Origin: Alteromonas sp. KUL49
GTDB lineage: Bacteria > Pseudomonadota > Gammaproteobacteria > Enterobacterales > Alteromonadaceae
Length of the DNA: 64,000 nucleotides
Direction of reading: 5' to 3'
Assembly: GCF_006538345.1 (NCBI RefSeq)
Contig: NZ_BJKL01000001.1
Location: 62,001-126,000, forward strand
The first letter of the stretch is position 1; each line of letters begins with the position of its first letter. Shown piece after piece: positions 27,618 through 37,400 of the stretch. The notes under the pieces are model-generated. The model was not told where the DNA came from, did not search any database, and saw only the letters and a program-made list of their open reading frames with translations. A program made the position numbers and the translations under genes.

Positions 27618-30066
27618 TCTCGTCGTCTGTATCTAGTTCAGTGGTGCTGTCGTGCATAATGTCGCGGTACTCGTAAGTGTTACGAGGCTTAGACTTATAT
27701 GCTTCGATACGCGAAGGAATGATGCGACGTGGGTAGTGGTTGTTTTCTACGTCAACGTCGGCAGTTTCCCAACGAGGGTCAACCGTTACACTTACCAACA
27801 CTTGGTCTTTTTCAGTGATGATAAGTTTGCTTACCGCTTTAGGTGTACGACGCCAAATTTCTGCAGGAATGCGCATTTCTTGTGTTGAGCCATCTTCAAA
27901 CTCAAGCTCAAGAATAATAGGCATGACCAAACCACCTAGGTTACTGAAATCCATAACGTAGTAGTTTTTGTCTTCACGAACAGCACGCTCAAACGCAGTG
28001 CGCTCCCAAGGCTCTAGTTTCTCTAGGAAGCTCTTGTACTTATTGCGCTCTTTGTTAGTTACTGTGTAACGGTCATTTTCATCGTAGAAGTCAGAGATAT
28101 CGTCGAAGCGATCAACCCAAAGCTCGATACCTTCTTGTTGGTTACGCTCTTCGGTCAGTGACCAAGGCTTGTCTTCGTGGGCTTGACGCTCACGAGCAAA
28201 GTCGATGTCTGGATCTTCAGTGTCTAAGCGAAGCTGATACACACGGTCAAGGCTAATGTCTACGTGATCTGTGCTGTAGAACCAACCACGCCAGAACCAG
28301 TCTAGATCAACACCTGACGCTTCTTCCATGGTGCGGAAGAAATCAGATGGCGTAGGACGTTTGAACATCCAGCGTTGCGCGTATTCTTTGAATGCGAAGT
28401 CGAAAAGCTCACGGCCAAGAATAGTTTCGCGAAGAATATTAAGCGCTGCTGCTGGTTTAGTATAGGCGTTTGGACCTAAGCGCAGTACAGAGTCAGACTG
28501 GGTCATAATAGGCACCTGAGTCTCTGACTTCATATAGTCTACGATATCACGCGGCTCAACACCCCATGGAATGTTTGGATCCCATTCGCGACCGGCAACG
28601 CCGTCTAGGAAGCTGTTAAGACCTTCGTCCATCCACGTCCACTGGCGCTCGTCTGAGTTAACGATCATTGGGAAGTAAATGTGACCAATTTCGTGGATAA
28701 CTACGCCGATAAGGAAACGTTTTTCAGCCAGTGAATAAGTACGTGTACCGTCATCACGAAGCTCTGTACGCGGGCCATTAAAGGTGATCATTGGATATTC
28801 CATACCACCTACAGGACCGTTGACTGATTGGGCTACTGGGTATGGGTAGTCAAAGCTAAAGCGGCTGTACACTTCCATCGTGTGGATAACGGATTCAGTA
28901 GAGTACTTCTTCCAAAGATCGCCGCCCTCTTTCGGGTAGAAAGACATGGCCATTACTAGTGGTTGTGTGTTTCCACCTTGCTGATAGCCACGGGCATCCC
29001 ACATGAACTTACGTGAAGAAGCCCATGCAAAGTCACGCACGTTTTCAGCACTGAAGGTCCAAGTTTTAACATCGTCAGTACCTTCTTTTTCGTTTTCTAG
29101 CGCTTCTTCTTCAGTCACGATGAAAACGATACGGTCAGCAGTTTCCGCTTCTTTTAAGCGGTTGCGCTGCGTGCGCGTTAGTACGTCATTCGGGTTTTGA
29201 AGCGAGCCTGTTGATGAAACAATGTGGTCCGCTGGAACAGTAATATCAACGTTGTAGTTACCAAACTCTAGCGTGAATTCACCGCGACCGATGAATTCTT
29301 TGTTGGTCCACGCTTCATAGTCTGTGTACGCAGCAAGACGAGGGAACCACTGGGCTAGCAAGAAGATATCGTTGCCGCCTTCACGCTCGTCATCTGGGAA
29401 GTGCTCGTAACCTGCACGTGCAGATACGGCATCTTCTTCAACAATGTTGAATGCAAAATCAATATCGAAAGTCACAGACTCGCCTGATTTAATTGGCGTA
29501 GTGAGGTCTACACGCATTAGCGTTCCAACGATAACGTGGTTTAAATCGTTACCTTTACTGTCTTCAACGCGTGAAATAACGTAACCCAACTCGTTGTCGT
29601 CAACGAATTGTTGGCGACGAAGCGCACCCATGCTCAAACGCGCTGGTGAATCACCACTCGCGCCTTGTGTTGCTGGGCCTCGGTTACCAATACCGCCAAA
29701 GGTTGTGGTAAGGGCAGACATAGAGTCATCGCGGAATTTGTTTTGGTCTAGTTGAACCCAAAGATACTTTAGGGTATCTGGAGAATTGTTCTGATAAGTA
29801 ATGGTTTCAGTAGCTTCGATACGACGAGTGTCTTCGATAAGCGTTACATCAATATCGTAGTCTACTTTTTGCTGCCAGTACTGATGGCCTGGTTCACCCG
29901 CCGCATTACGGTATACATTAGGTGTGGGAAGAGATTCGTCAAGCTGTCTAAACTTGTCTTCAAAATCCCCTTTGGTTTGCTGAATAGCGGCGTTAGCGAT
30001 GGGCAGCTGTATTAGCAATGCCACCACTGGCGCTAACCAGTATTTCTGTCGTGTGCGCTTACTCAT
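27604..30066 (-). CDS. Exported M1-family metallopeptidase
   Basis: 820 residues with an N-terminal signal peptide (WLAPVVALLIQLPIANA). The zinc site is complete: HEIGH at 458-462 and the third ligand E481 (WMDEGLNSF) at the standard M1 spacing. The exopeptidase motif appears as GGMEYP (420-425) in place of the usual GAMEN. An M1-type beta-sandwich precedes the catalytic domain, and a long acidic tail ends the protein. It likely trims peptides in the periplasm. First gene of a two-gene operon. Confidence 0.9.
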   Translation of the reverse strand: MSKRTRQKYWLAPVVALLIQLPIANAAIQQTKGDFEDKFRQLDESLPTPNVYRNAAGEPGHQYWQQKVDYDIDVTLIEDTRRIEATETITYQNNSPDTLKYLWVQLDQNKFRDDSMSALTTTFGGIGNRGPATQGASGDSPARLSMGALRRQQFVDDNELGYVISRVEDSKGNDLNHVIVGTLMRVDLTTPIKSGESVTFDIDFAFNIVEEDAVSARAGYEHFPDDEREGGNDIFLLAQWFPRLAAYTDYEAWTNKEFIGRGEFTLEFGNYNVDITVPADHIVSSTGSLQNPNDVLTRTQRNRLKEAETADRIVFIVTEEEALENEKEGTDDVKTWTFSAENVRDFAWASSRKFMWDARGYQQGGNTQPLVMAMSFYPKEGGDLWKKYSTESVIHTMEVYSRFSFDYPYPVAQSVNGPVGGMEYPMITFNGPRTELRDDGTRTYSLAEKRFLIGVVIHEIGHIYFPMIVNSDERQWTWMDEGLNSFLDGVAGREWDPNIPWGVEPRDIVDYMKSETQVPIMTQSDSVLRLGPNAYTKPAAALNILRETILGRELFDFAFKEYAQRWMFKRPTPSDFFRTMEEASGVDLDWFWRGWFYSTDHVDISLDRVYQLRLDTEDPDIDFARERQAHEDKPWSLTEERNQQEGIELWVDRFDDISDFYDENDRYTVTNKERNKYKSFLEKLEPWERTAFERAVREDKNYYVMDFSNLGGLVMPIILELEFEDGSTQEMRIPAEIWRRTPKAVSKLIITEKDQVLVSVTVDPRWETADVDVENNHYPRRIIPSRIEAYKSKPRNTYEYRDIMHDSTTELDTDDESDDE

Positions 30067-30247
30067 TGAGGTTCCTTTGCTACTTTTTCGTATACGTTAG
30101 CCGATTAGTATATAAGGCTGCTCTGGTTAATCCTAGTTTTTGAACGTAACTTAAGCGGTGTTTAACGCAAAAAACTTGATCAGAGGCATTTGTTTGCTAG
30201 CGCTTCTGACGTATTCTTAACCGATTGTTTTATCTTCTTTTCCGTTT

Positions 30248-31345
30248 ATGCAGCAATTTTCTTGGCAACGCGCCGTTATTAAAGTGGGAAGTGCATTAAT
30301 TGCACCCGAGGGCGATCGGGTTAGCGCACGTTATTTACTATCTATCGCCCGATTTATCACCGCGAGCAGAGAAGCGGGGAAAGAGGTGATATTAGTATCA
30401 TCGGGGAGCGTTGCAGCTGGGCGCAGTATGGTGCCAGTAAAGCACAACGCCTCTATTGCGGAAAAACAAGCCATGGCCGCTATTGGACAAACCCAAATGA
30501 TGGCTAACTGGCAACGCTTCTTTGACTTTCCGTGTGCTCAAGTTCTATTGACTGCGGGTGACCTTCGGGATAGAACGCGTTATGTAAATATTAAAAATAC
30601 CTTGCGAGAGTTGCTTAACCACAATGCCCTTCCCATTGTGAATGAGAACGACACGGTTGCAATCAATGAACTTAAAGTTGGCGACAACGATAATCTAGCG
30701 GCCTACACAGCTTTGGTGTCACAAGCTGATACTTTGATTATTTGTTCTGACATCGACGGTCTTTATACCGCCGATCCTAGAAAGGATGATTCGGCTACCT
30801 TAATCACCAAGGTCGATACCATTGATGAAAGTATTTACGGTTTAGCGGGTGGCGCAGGAACGTCGGTGGGTACCGGTGGTATGCGCACCAAGATTGAAGC
30901 GGCGGATAAGTGTGCGCAAAGTGGTATTCAAACGCTGATTGTTAACGGTCGAAAAGGCGATACTTTTGACAGCCTGATTGAAGGGTATGTCCCAGGTACT
31001 TTGTTTAGCGCAGAGGTCAACGCCACCAAAGCACGCCATTTGTGGTTAACTCATACCTTGAAAACCAGCGGAAACATTAATGTTGATGCTGGTGCAAAAA
31101 AGGCCCTTATTGAACGCGGCGCATCTTTGTTGCCCTCTGGTGTTATTTCACTGTCAGGGAGCTTTAAAAAGGGCGAAGCGGTAAATATTAGTTGTGACAA
31201 TACGGTGATAGCCAAGGGGTTGGCACTGTATAACGCGCAAGAATTGGCGCAAATCAAAGGTTTGAAATCAAACAAAATCGCTGACGTACTTGGGTATGAC
31301 AGTGGTGAAGTTATTATTCACAGAGATGACTTAGTTTTGCTGTAA
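30248..31345 (+). CDS. proB: Glutamate 5-kinase
   Basis: 365 residues, close to E. coli ProB (367). It phosphorylates glutamate in the first step of proline synthesis. The amino-acid kinase domain (KVGSALIAPEGDRVS, VSSGSVAAGR, PIVNENDTVA, GTGGMRTKIEAA) is followed by a C-terminal PUA domain (from about residue 275). proA is not adjacent here, unlike in E. coli. It starts at the first ATG. Confidence 0.95.
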   Translation: MQQFSWQRAVIKVGSALIAPEGDRVSARYLLSIARFITASREAGKEVILVSSGSVAAGRSMVPVKHNASIAEKQAMAAIGQTQMMANWQRFFDFPCAQVLLTAGDLRDRTRYVNIKNTLRELLNHNALPIVNENDTVAINELKVGDNDNLAAYTALVSQADTLIICSDIDGLYTADPRKDDSATLITKVDTIDESIYGLAGGAGTSVGTGGMRTKIEAADKCAQSGIQTLIVNGRKGDTFDSLIEGYVPGTLFSAEVNATKARHLWLTHTLKTSGNINVDAGAKKALIERGASLLPSGVISLSGSFKKGEAVNISCDNTVIAKGLALYNAQELAQIKGLKSNKIADVLGYDSGEVIIHRDDLVLL

Positions 31346-31396
31346 ATCCCATAGGTTTTCTAGCTAAGTCACCCCATTAACTTTGGCGAGTAAACA

Positions 31397-31837
31397 ATGA
31401 CGGATATAACACCTGCATTAACAGATTACCCTTATCACATTGCTATCGAAACTCGGTGGCAAGATAACGACGTATACGGGCACATCAATAACGTCACTTA
31501 CTACAGCTTTTTTGATACCGCAGTTAATCGCTTTTTAGTTGAAGAGGCCAAGCTGGACATACATCACAGCCAAACCGTGGCGTACGTGGTGAGTAGTCAA
31601 TGCCAATACATTTCACCTGCCGCTTATCCTGAAACCATTTACGTGGGAGTACGAGTAATAAAAATTGGCCGAAGCTCTGTGACCTACGGTATCTCCGTAT
31701 ACGCCGGTGAAGAAAAGCGAAGAGTGGCTCACGGCCAATTTGTTCACGTGTTTGTCGACAAAAAAACGGACAAAGCTGTGCCTATTCCTGCATCAATCCA
31801 ACGTTGCTTGTCTGATATTCATATCGACACTATTTAG
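31397..31837 (+). CDS. Acyl-CoA thioesterase, 4-hydroxybenzoyl-CoA thioesterase (hot-dog) family
   Basis: 146 residues. The family motif TRWQDNDVYGHINNVTYYSFFD contains the catalytic Asp and the HxNN segment. It hydrolyses an acyl-CoA of unknown chain. It lies 51 bases after proB and 14 before the EamA gene, possibly in one transcript. YbgC-like function is not implied, as no tol-pal genes are near. Confidence 0.85.
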   Translation: MTDITPALTDYPYHIAIETRWQDNDVYGHINNVTYYSFFDTAVNRFLVEEAKLDIHHSQTVAYVVSSQCQYISPAAYPETIYVGVRVIKIGRSSVTYGISVYAGEEKRRVAHGQFVHVFVDKKTDKAVPIPASIQRCLSDIHIDTI

Positions 31838-31851
31838 TGGTACTCAATTAG

Positions 31852-32748
31852 ATGAACAGTGCACTATTGTTTGTGCTTTGTACCCTTATTTGGGGTTCAA
31901 CATGGATAGCTATTACATTTCAAATTGGTGAAACCTCCGAAGTACTCGCCGTCGCGTGGCGCTACACTATTGCCAGTGTTTGTTTAGGCGTTTTTTGCTT
32001 GGTTAAGCGGGATACATTGTCTTACCCAAGGCACATGCATATTAAAATGGCGGCAGTAGGATTATTCCTCTTTTGTTTGAACTATACCCTGTTGTACATA
32101 GCCCAAGAGCATATTGTTAGTGCACTTTTAGCCTTACTCAGTTCATCGATTATCTATTTCAATGTGGTGCTTCGCTGGTGGTGGTTGAAACAACCGATTA
32201 AGCGAGAGGTGGTTATAGGGGCAACCTTTGGGCTTGTGGGAATTTGTTGTTTATTTGCCCCAGAGTTTTCTACGGTATCCATGAGTGAGGGGTTAATCTT
32301 TGGATTAGTCATTGCCATGGTGTCTTTCGTTTCTGCAGCCGTTGGCGGTGTGGTTTCAGAGCGCGTGTTGAACTTGGGCGTACCTGTTATGCCAATGAAC
32401 TTCTATGCCATGACTTATGCGACGGTGTTTTTGTATATCGCGGCTTTAATCAGTGGTGGAAGCATGGTTATTCCTACCTCGCCATCATTCTACTGGTCAC
32501 TCTTGTACTTAGCGTTGTTCGGCTCTGTACTTGCCTTTGGGGCATACATGAAGCTGGTAAAACAGATAGGGGCAGATAAAGCCGCCTATGTTGTTTTAAT
32601 GTACCCCATTGTTGCGCTGATCATATCGACCTTTTTCGAAGGTTATTCGTGGAGCTGGTTATCGGTGCTAGGTGTAGCCGTGGTGTTGTGGGGTAATGCC
32701 ATCGCCATGGGCAAAGTGGCGATGTTCGTGCGTAAACCCGCTGAGTAA
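31852..32748 (+). CDS. EamA (DMT superfamily) inner-membrane transporter
   Basis: 298 residues, ten hydrophobic segments in two five-helix repeats. The N-terminal repeat begins LLFVLCTLIWGSTWIAI, the usual EamA start, and the second repeat begins near LIFGLVIAMVSFVSAAVGG. Such proteins export amino acids or metabolites; the substrate cannot be predicted. Close behind the thioesterase gene. Confidence 0.88.
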   Translation: MNSALLFVLCTLIWGSTWIAITFQIGETSEVLAVAWRYTIASVCLGVFCLVKRDTLSYPRHMHIKMAAVGLFLFCLNYTLLYIAQEHIVSALLALLSSSIIYFNVVLRWWWLKQPIKREVVIGATFGLVGICCLFAPEFSTVSMSEGLIFGLVIAMVSFVSAAVGGVVSERVLNLGVPVMPMNFYAMTYATVFLYIAALISGGSMVIPTSPSFYWSLLYLALFGSVLAFGAYMKLVKQIGADKAAYVVLMYPIVALIISTFFEGYSWSWLSVLGVAVVLWGNAIAMGKVAMFVRKPAE

Positions 32749-32799
32749 TTGTCACCATTATTCATCTGTGTACTGTAAGCGCGATAGTGACATAGTCGG

Positions 32800-32900
32800 G
32801 AGAAAGCGTAGGTTTTTCACAGCCGTCTGAGGCATGGATGCCGAAGCCGAGCCCCCACGGATGGGTTTACGGCGTGCAGTGAAAAGACCTATGCTTTCTC
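32800..32900. repeat. Intergenic hairpin element, copy 1
   Basis: The left arm (32800-32820) and right arm (32879-32900) are near-perfect reverse complements, about 20 bp with one mismatch and one bulge. They enclose a core with GGCATGGATGCC (32831-32842) and ACGGCGT (32869-32875), 38 bases apart start to start. A second copy at 49045-49148 has the same core and spacing but different arms. GGATGG/ACGGCGT-type intergenic palindromes are common in Alteromonas, Shewanella and Marinobacter genomes; role unknown. Confidence 0.75.
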
Positions 32901-32927
32901 TCAATGCGAGCTCTTCAATCAATACTT

Positions 32928-33200
32928 TTACTTAAGTGCATTGATTTTTTGGTTCAGCTCGTATGCAGGCTCAGTGACTATCTTCTCTAGTACTTGAATA
33001 CGCTCTGTTAGCTCTGCAATTTTTTGATCTTTCTCTTTCATGGTTTGACTAGACGCGCCGTTACTTTTTAAGAACGGGTTAACGCATCTGCCATTAAACC
33101 AATCGGTGAATCTATATTGGTATTTCGCGTCAATGTAGTTTGTTAGCAACATTATCGAAATTAGGCCAAGCATCAATAAAACAATACCGATTGTAGACAT
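32928..33200 (-). CDS. Small PspB-like membrane protein
   Basis: 90 residues: one N-terminal transmembrane helix (IGIVLLMLGLISIMLLTNYI) and a C-terminal heptad-rich coiled coil ending ERIQVLEKIVTEPAYELNQK. The layout and the RIQVLEKIV segment resemble phage-shock protein B, which helps activate the Psp membrane-stress response. No pspA, pspC or pspF is nearby, so true function is open. It is divergent from the ECF sigma gene across a gap with a 12-bp inverted repeat. Confidence 0.65.
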   Translation of the reverse strand: MSTIGIVLLMLGLISIMLLTNYIDAKYQYRFTDWFNGRCVNPFLKSNGASSQTMKEKDQKIAELTERIQVLEKIVTEPAYELNQKINALK

Positions 33201-33299
33201 AATAGGTCTCCTGTAATTTGGTCACAAACGCGTAAATATCATTAGAAAGAACACACAGGGAATTTCACGATATTTACTCTAGTAGTCATTGCTCCCCAA

Positions 33300-33330
33300 A
33301 AAAAATTACACAACAAATGTAATTTTTTTC
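33300..33330. promoter_or_regulatory. 12-bp AT-rich inverted repeat in the divergent promoter region
   Basis: AAAAAAATTACA (33300-33311) and TGTAATTTTTTT (33319-33330) are exact reverse complements around a 7-base loop, 56 bases before the sigma factor start. It may be an operator shared by both genes or a weak bidirectional terminator. The GC-poor stem favours the former. Confidence 0.45.
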
Positions 33331-33385
33331 AAAAGCCCACGACTATCAATAACAAACACCTTGATTGTTGATTTGGAGATTTCAT

Positions 33386-33883
33386 TTGTCGCAGCAGTTT
33401 GAAGCAATATTCTCAGAGTATGGCGGTTTACTGAGTCGTGTTGCGAGTAGTTACGAGGCAAATGAAGCGTTGCAACAAGAGCTATTGCAAGAGATTGCTG
33501 TAGCCGTATGGCAAGCGATAGGGCGATTCAATGGCGATAGCAGTATAAAAACCTACCTGTTGAAAATTGCACATAATCGTGCGGTAACTCATGTTGCTAG
33601 CCAGGTGAAGCGTATTGATACAGAAGCCTACCCCGAAGGTGCTGATGCGTTTATCGGGCATCATGCAACCCCTGAGTTAACAGCCAGTCAACAGCAGTCT
33701 CTTAACACCTTGTTGAGTGCGGTTCGCGAGCTTCCATTGCAATCAAGGCAAGTACTTACATTGTCACTAGAGGGCTTATCCTACGACGAAATTGCAGACG
33801 TTTGTGGATTAACCAAGTCGCATGTAGGGGTAATTTTAAAGCGAGCGAAAGCTTCAGTTACAAAAGGGCAAACCAATGAATGA
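33386..33883 (+). CDS. ECF-type RNA polymerase sigma factor
   Basis: 165 residues from a TTG start with GGAGA six bases upstream; earlier in-frame TTG codons are worse placed. Region 2 spans about residues 10-75 (QELLQEIAVAVWQAIGRF, IKTYLLKIAHNRAVTH). Region 4 ends the protein (ELPLQSRQVLTLSLEGLSYDEIADVCGLTKSHVGVILKRAK). It directs RNA polymerase to a stress regulon. The next gene overlaps its end by 8 bases and encodes a membrane protein, probably its regulator. Confidence 0.88.
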   Translation: MSQQFEAIFSEYGGLLSRVASSYEANEALQQELLQEIAVAVWQAIGRFNGDSSIKTYLLKIAHNRAVTHVASQVKRIDTEAYPEGADAFIGHHATPELTASQQQSLNTLLSAVRELPLQSRQVLTLSLEGLSYDEIADVCGLTKSHVGVILKRAKASVTKGQTNE

Positions 33884-34446
33884 TAACGACAATGACTTGT
33901 CAGCACTGTGGCAAGCACAACCCGTTAACGCCATTGATGTTGAGGAAGTAAAGCGCACTTTTTTTACCGAACGTAAAAAGCAAAGGCTATTCATGGTACT
34001 CGACTTTCTTGGGGTAGTGCCACCTATGGTGCTTATTTGGTGGAAGTGGTCATCATTCAGTTTGGTGGCGGGTGGAATGATTTTAGCGATGTTAGTGCTA
34101 TGTGTGCCGGTGCTCATTTATCAATTGTGGCTGCGAAGAGTGACGGCCTTTGGTGGTGATTTACAAACTAGAGGTTACCTAGAGAGCCTCATTAAGCAGA
34201 TGAAGAACAATGCTCGCATCGCATGGATGACCAAGCATTCCTGTTGGGTTGCCATGGCGTTTTTATTTAGTTTTTAGTGCCGTTCTATATCACCAAGGTG
34301 AGATGACATCGACCGAACATATGATGAAGTTTACAGTGTTTATGGGGCTCACTGCTGTGGTTTTGGTGTTTGTTTATCGTTGGGCCAATCGTCGTCAACA
34401 ACTTGCTATGTCACGGTTAAAGCGCTTTGAGTCTATGCAGCAGTAG
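33876..34446 (+). pseudogene. Sigma-factor-associated membrane protein, frameshifted in a T run
   Basis: The first frame (MNDNDNDLSALWQAQPVNAIDVEEVKR, two membrane helices, then WVAMAFLFSF) stops at 34275-34277. The sequence after it, in the next frame, continues SAVLYHQGEMTSTEHMM and a further helix (FTVFMGLTAVVLVFVYRW) to 34446. Deleting one T from TTTTT (34271-34275) joins both into ~189 residues with four transmembrane helices. As the coupled partner of the ECF gene it would be the likely anti-sigma regulator. The break could be a real mutation, recoding or a homopolymer sequencing error. Confidence 0.75.
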
Positions 34447-34466
34447 CTAAATACCAAAAAGGTATT

Positions 34467-37400
34467 CTAGTTTTCCTCTGAATCCGCAGCCGGGTCTTCA
34501 TGACGGAAGAATTCATAGTAGATGTCGACGGCAAACTCAGTTTGCTCTTCTATGGTGTTTTGCACTGCCTCTAAAAATAACTGTGGGTATAGGCTGTATT
34601 TCAATGCGAGATCTGGAGGAACCTGGCGACGTCGTATGGCATTATTTGAATCGTCGTTGCTCAAACCTACGTCAACATTATATTGCACAGACAGGCGATC
34701 ATTAATTTGCCCTGTCACCGACAACATAGACTCATTAGTGCCCAACTGTAAGCTATCAATACCGAGCGTATCACCAATTTGGCTGGTCACCCCTTTGGTA
34801 TTTGAAAGCCCAAATCCTAAGAGTAACGCTGCGTAATTAGGGTCGCTACTCGTGCCGTCTGGCCCCTGTCCGGTAAGCAGGTAAGACAATACGTTTTGTT
34901 GGTCCATTGATGGTGTAGAAAACAGCTCAATGTAGGGAGCAGAGGCATTGCCATCAATTCTCACGCCCGCTACCACATTATTATCTGTCTTTTCAGGGTC
35001 TCTTATGGCTTCAATGAGCAGTGAAGGGCTCTCTATCGGGCCATTAAACTGCACTTCCCCTTTGTTAATCAGTAACTGCTGTCCATAGGCTTTATATTCA
35101 CCATTTAACACTTGTAAATCGCCGTAAGCGACAAGTGCTGGCTGAGTTTTAATGTCGATTAAACCGTGCAAATGTCCGGTTAAGCCAAAAGCATTAATAG
35201 ATACACTGCTGCTTTTGCTTGGGTCTACACCTACCGATACATTGGCGAAGATAGTATCTAAGGGGCTAGGCTCCTTGGTTTCTCCACGCAAGTAAACGTC
35301 GTTTGAAGGAGACACCGCACTTTCAGGTAAGGTATCGATCTCAATCTGAGCAAAGGGTATGTCCAGGCGACCGCTTATGTCAGTTCGATTAATATCTGAC
35401 ACTATGGTGATATCTGGTGATAGGCGCAGTGTCATATTGGGTTGAAGCACTTCAAATGCCTCGCCTTTTAATGACAAATTAGCCAGTGGATTGTCAGACC
35501 AATCAATGACACCATTTAATTCGCCCTGTCCACCACCGAGAACGAATTGACCTTCTAACTCTGCTCGCTGGTTTTCGAGTCGTATCTGTTGCTCCCAATT
35601 TTCTAACGTTAGTGGTGCGTCTTGAATGGCAATACCGCCATTGGATATGGCGAGTTGCCCTGCAATCGAAGGTGCAGATGCTTGCCCTGTTACTGTCATT
35701 TCACCATTCAGTGTACCAGTAAAGATCCGAAACGAGTTGAACAGAGGCTTTAATGGCGCGACGTTCAAATCTTCAATTTCGGCGTACCCCTCGATAGGGT
35801 ACTCCATATCGAAAGGGTCAGCGGCTAATTCAAGATTTACGCGACCGGCATTTTGAGTGGATAACGAAATACTAGTATTTAGCAAGCCGCTGCTGAACCG
35901 GCTTTCAGTCTTGAACTCGTTTATGGTGAGTTCAACGATACCTTGCTCGCCTAAATGCCATTTTGCCGGTGACAAGGATGTGGAAAATGCCGCAGTCATT
36001 GTGTCGAGATCGGTGAATTCTCCATCGGATGAAAAAGATAGCAAGGTATTCGCCGGCTCTCCAAAGTGCATTGGTGCTGCACTGTATAGCCATTGACCCG
36101 CCGGGAGCTGGCTGCCATGTAACTTCCATAACAGAGTACTGCTTGAATAACCCAATTGGTCAGCACATAGCTCACCACTGTTGACGTTACTCCAGCAATG
36201 AGAGGTAACGTCAAATGCTTGAGCCGCAGTTTTCAAGCTTACATCAAAAGGAGCAACTAACGCCCAGTGAGACCCTAATATATCAATTTCGCTTTCTGAT
36301 ACTTGTCCTTCCCAATCTCCATTTAGCAATGCCCCTTGGGCAATGGCCTGTACCGAGTAGTCCTTGAGCGCAATGTCTGTAGTTAGCTTGTGATCCTCGT
36401 ATGTGCCCTCAAAAATGACGCTACCATCAATGGAGCCTAAATCAGCGCTCGTTGAAACTAACGCTTCTGACACGTCCATATCTACAATGTTTATTTCAGC
36501 TTTTATTGTGGGATTTTCCCAAGGCCCGCTGGCCTGAATATCGCCGCGAAGACGACCCTCAACGTTTGGATAAAGATGGGCCAAGTGAGGTAGGTTGAGT
36601 GATGACGTGGCATTCAGGTGACGCTTGTTAAATAGCTGTGCTGACAAGGATACAATGTTCTCTTCTTGTACTAGGTTTAACGAGCCCACTGCGAGATCAC
36701 TAACACTGGAATACACAAGATTTCCAGTCGCTATCATGGGGTGGTTGTTAAGTTCCCCACTAAAGTTAATCTCAGAAAGCTTGGCATCGATGCCTTTGTC
36801 AGATAGTTGAAACAAGCTAGAGAAACTGCCACTTATGGTTTGCGGAGCATATTCTGAAAAGGTTTTTGCGTTTATGTTATTCAACTGAGTAAGCCCATCC
36901 CAAAACAGACTCTCGTCAAGGTACAAGCTTCCTGTGTTAATCACCTCGCCACCCAACAAGCCAGCATTGACCCGGTTAACGTACACGTACTTTGTTTTCA
37001 ATGAGACATCGATATCTAATGCAACGTTTCCGATTGAGGGCAGTGTGATGTCGCCATTACTGATTAAGCTGTAGTCGCCCATTTCACCATTAAGAGATAG
37101 CACGCCAGGGGCTATGGCTACCGGCGTGTCAGACTGTTGAGCAATACCTTGTTGTTGCCACTTAGCATCGAGTGAAATGGGTAGCTTAGCGTCTAAGAAA
37201 TTGGTTTGTGCGGTGAGCTCACCGTCAAAGGCACCTGATAAGGTCGTGTTTATCGTTAAATTAGAGAGTGGACCTTGTAAAAACACTCTGGCAGATTGGG
37301 TTTGTTCGAGCCACTGCCAGTTCGCATCCAACGAGACTTGCGACATGAATTCATTTTTTAATTCAGCATCAATGTCACCTGCAAGCTGGCCTTTATCATG

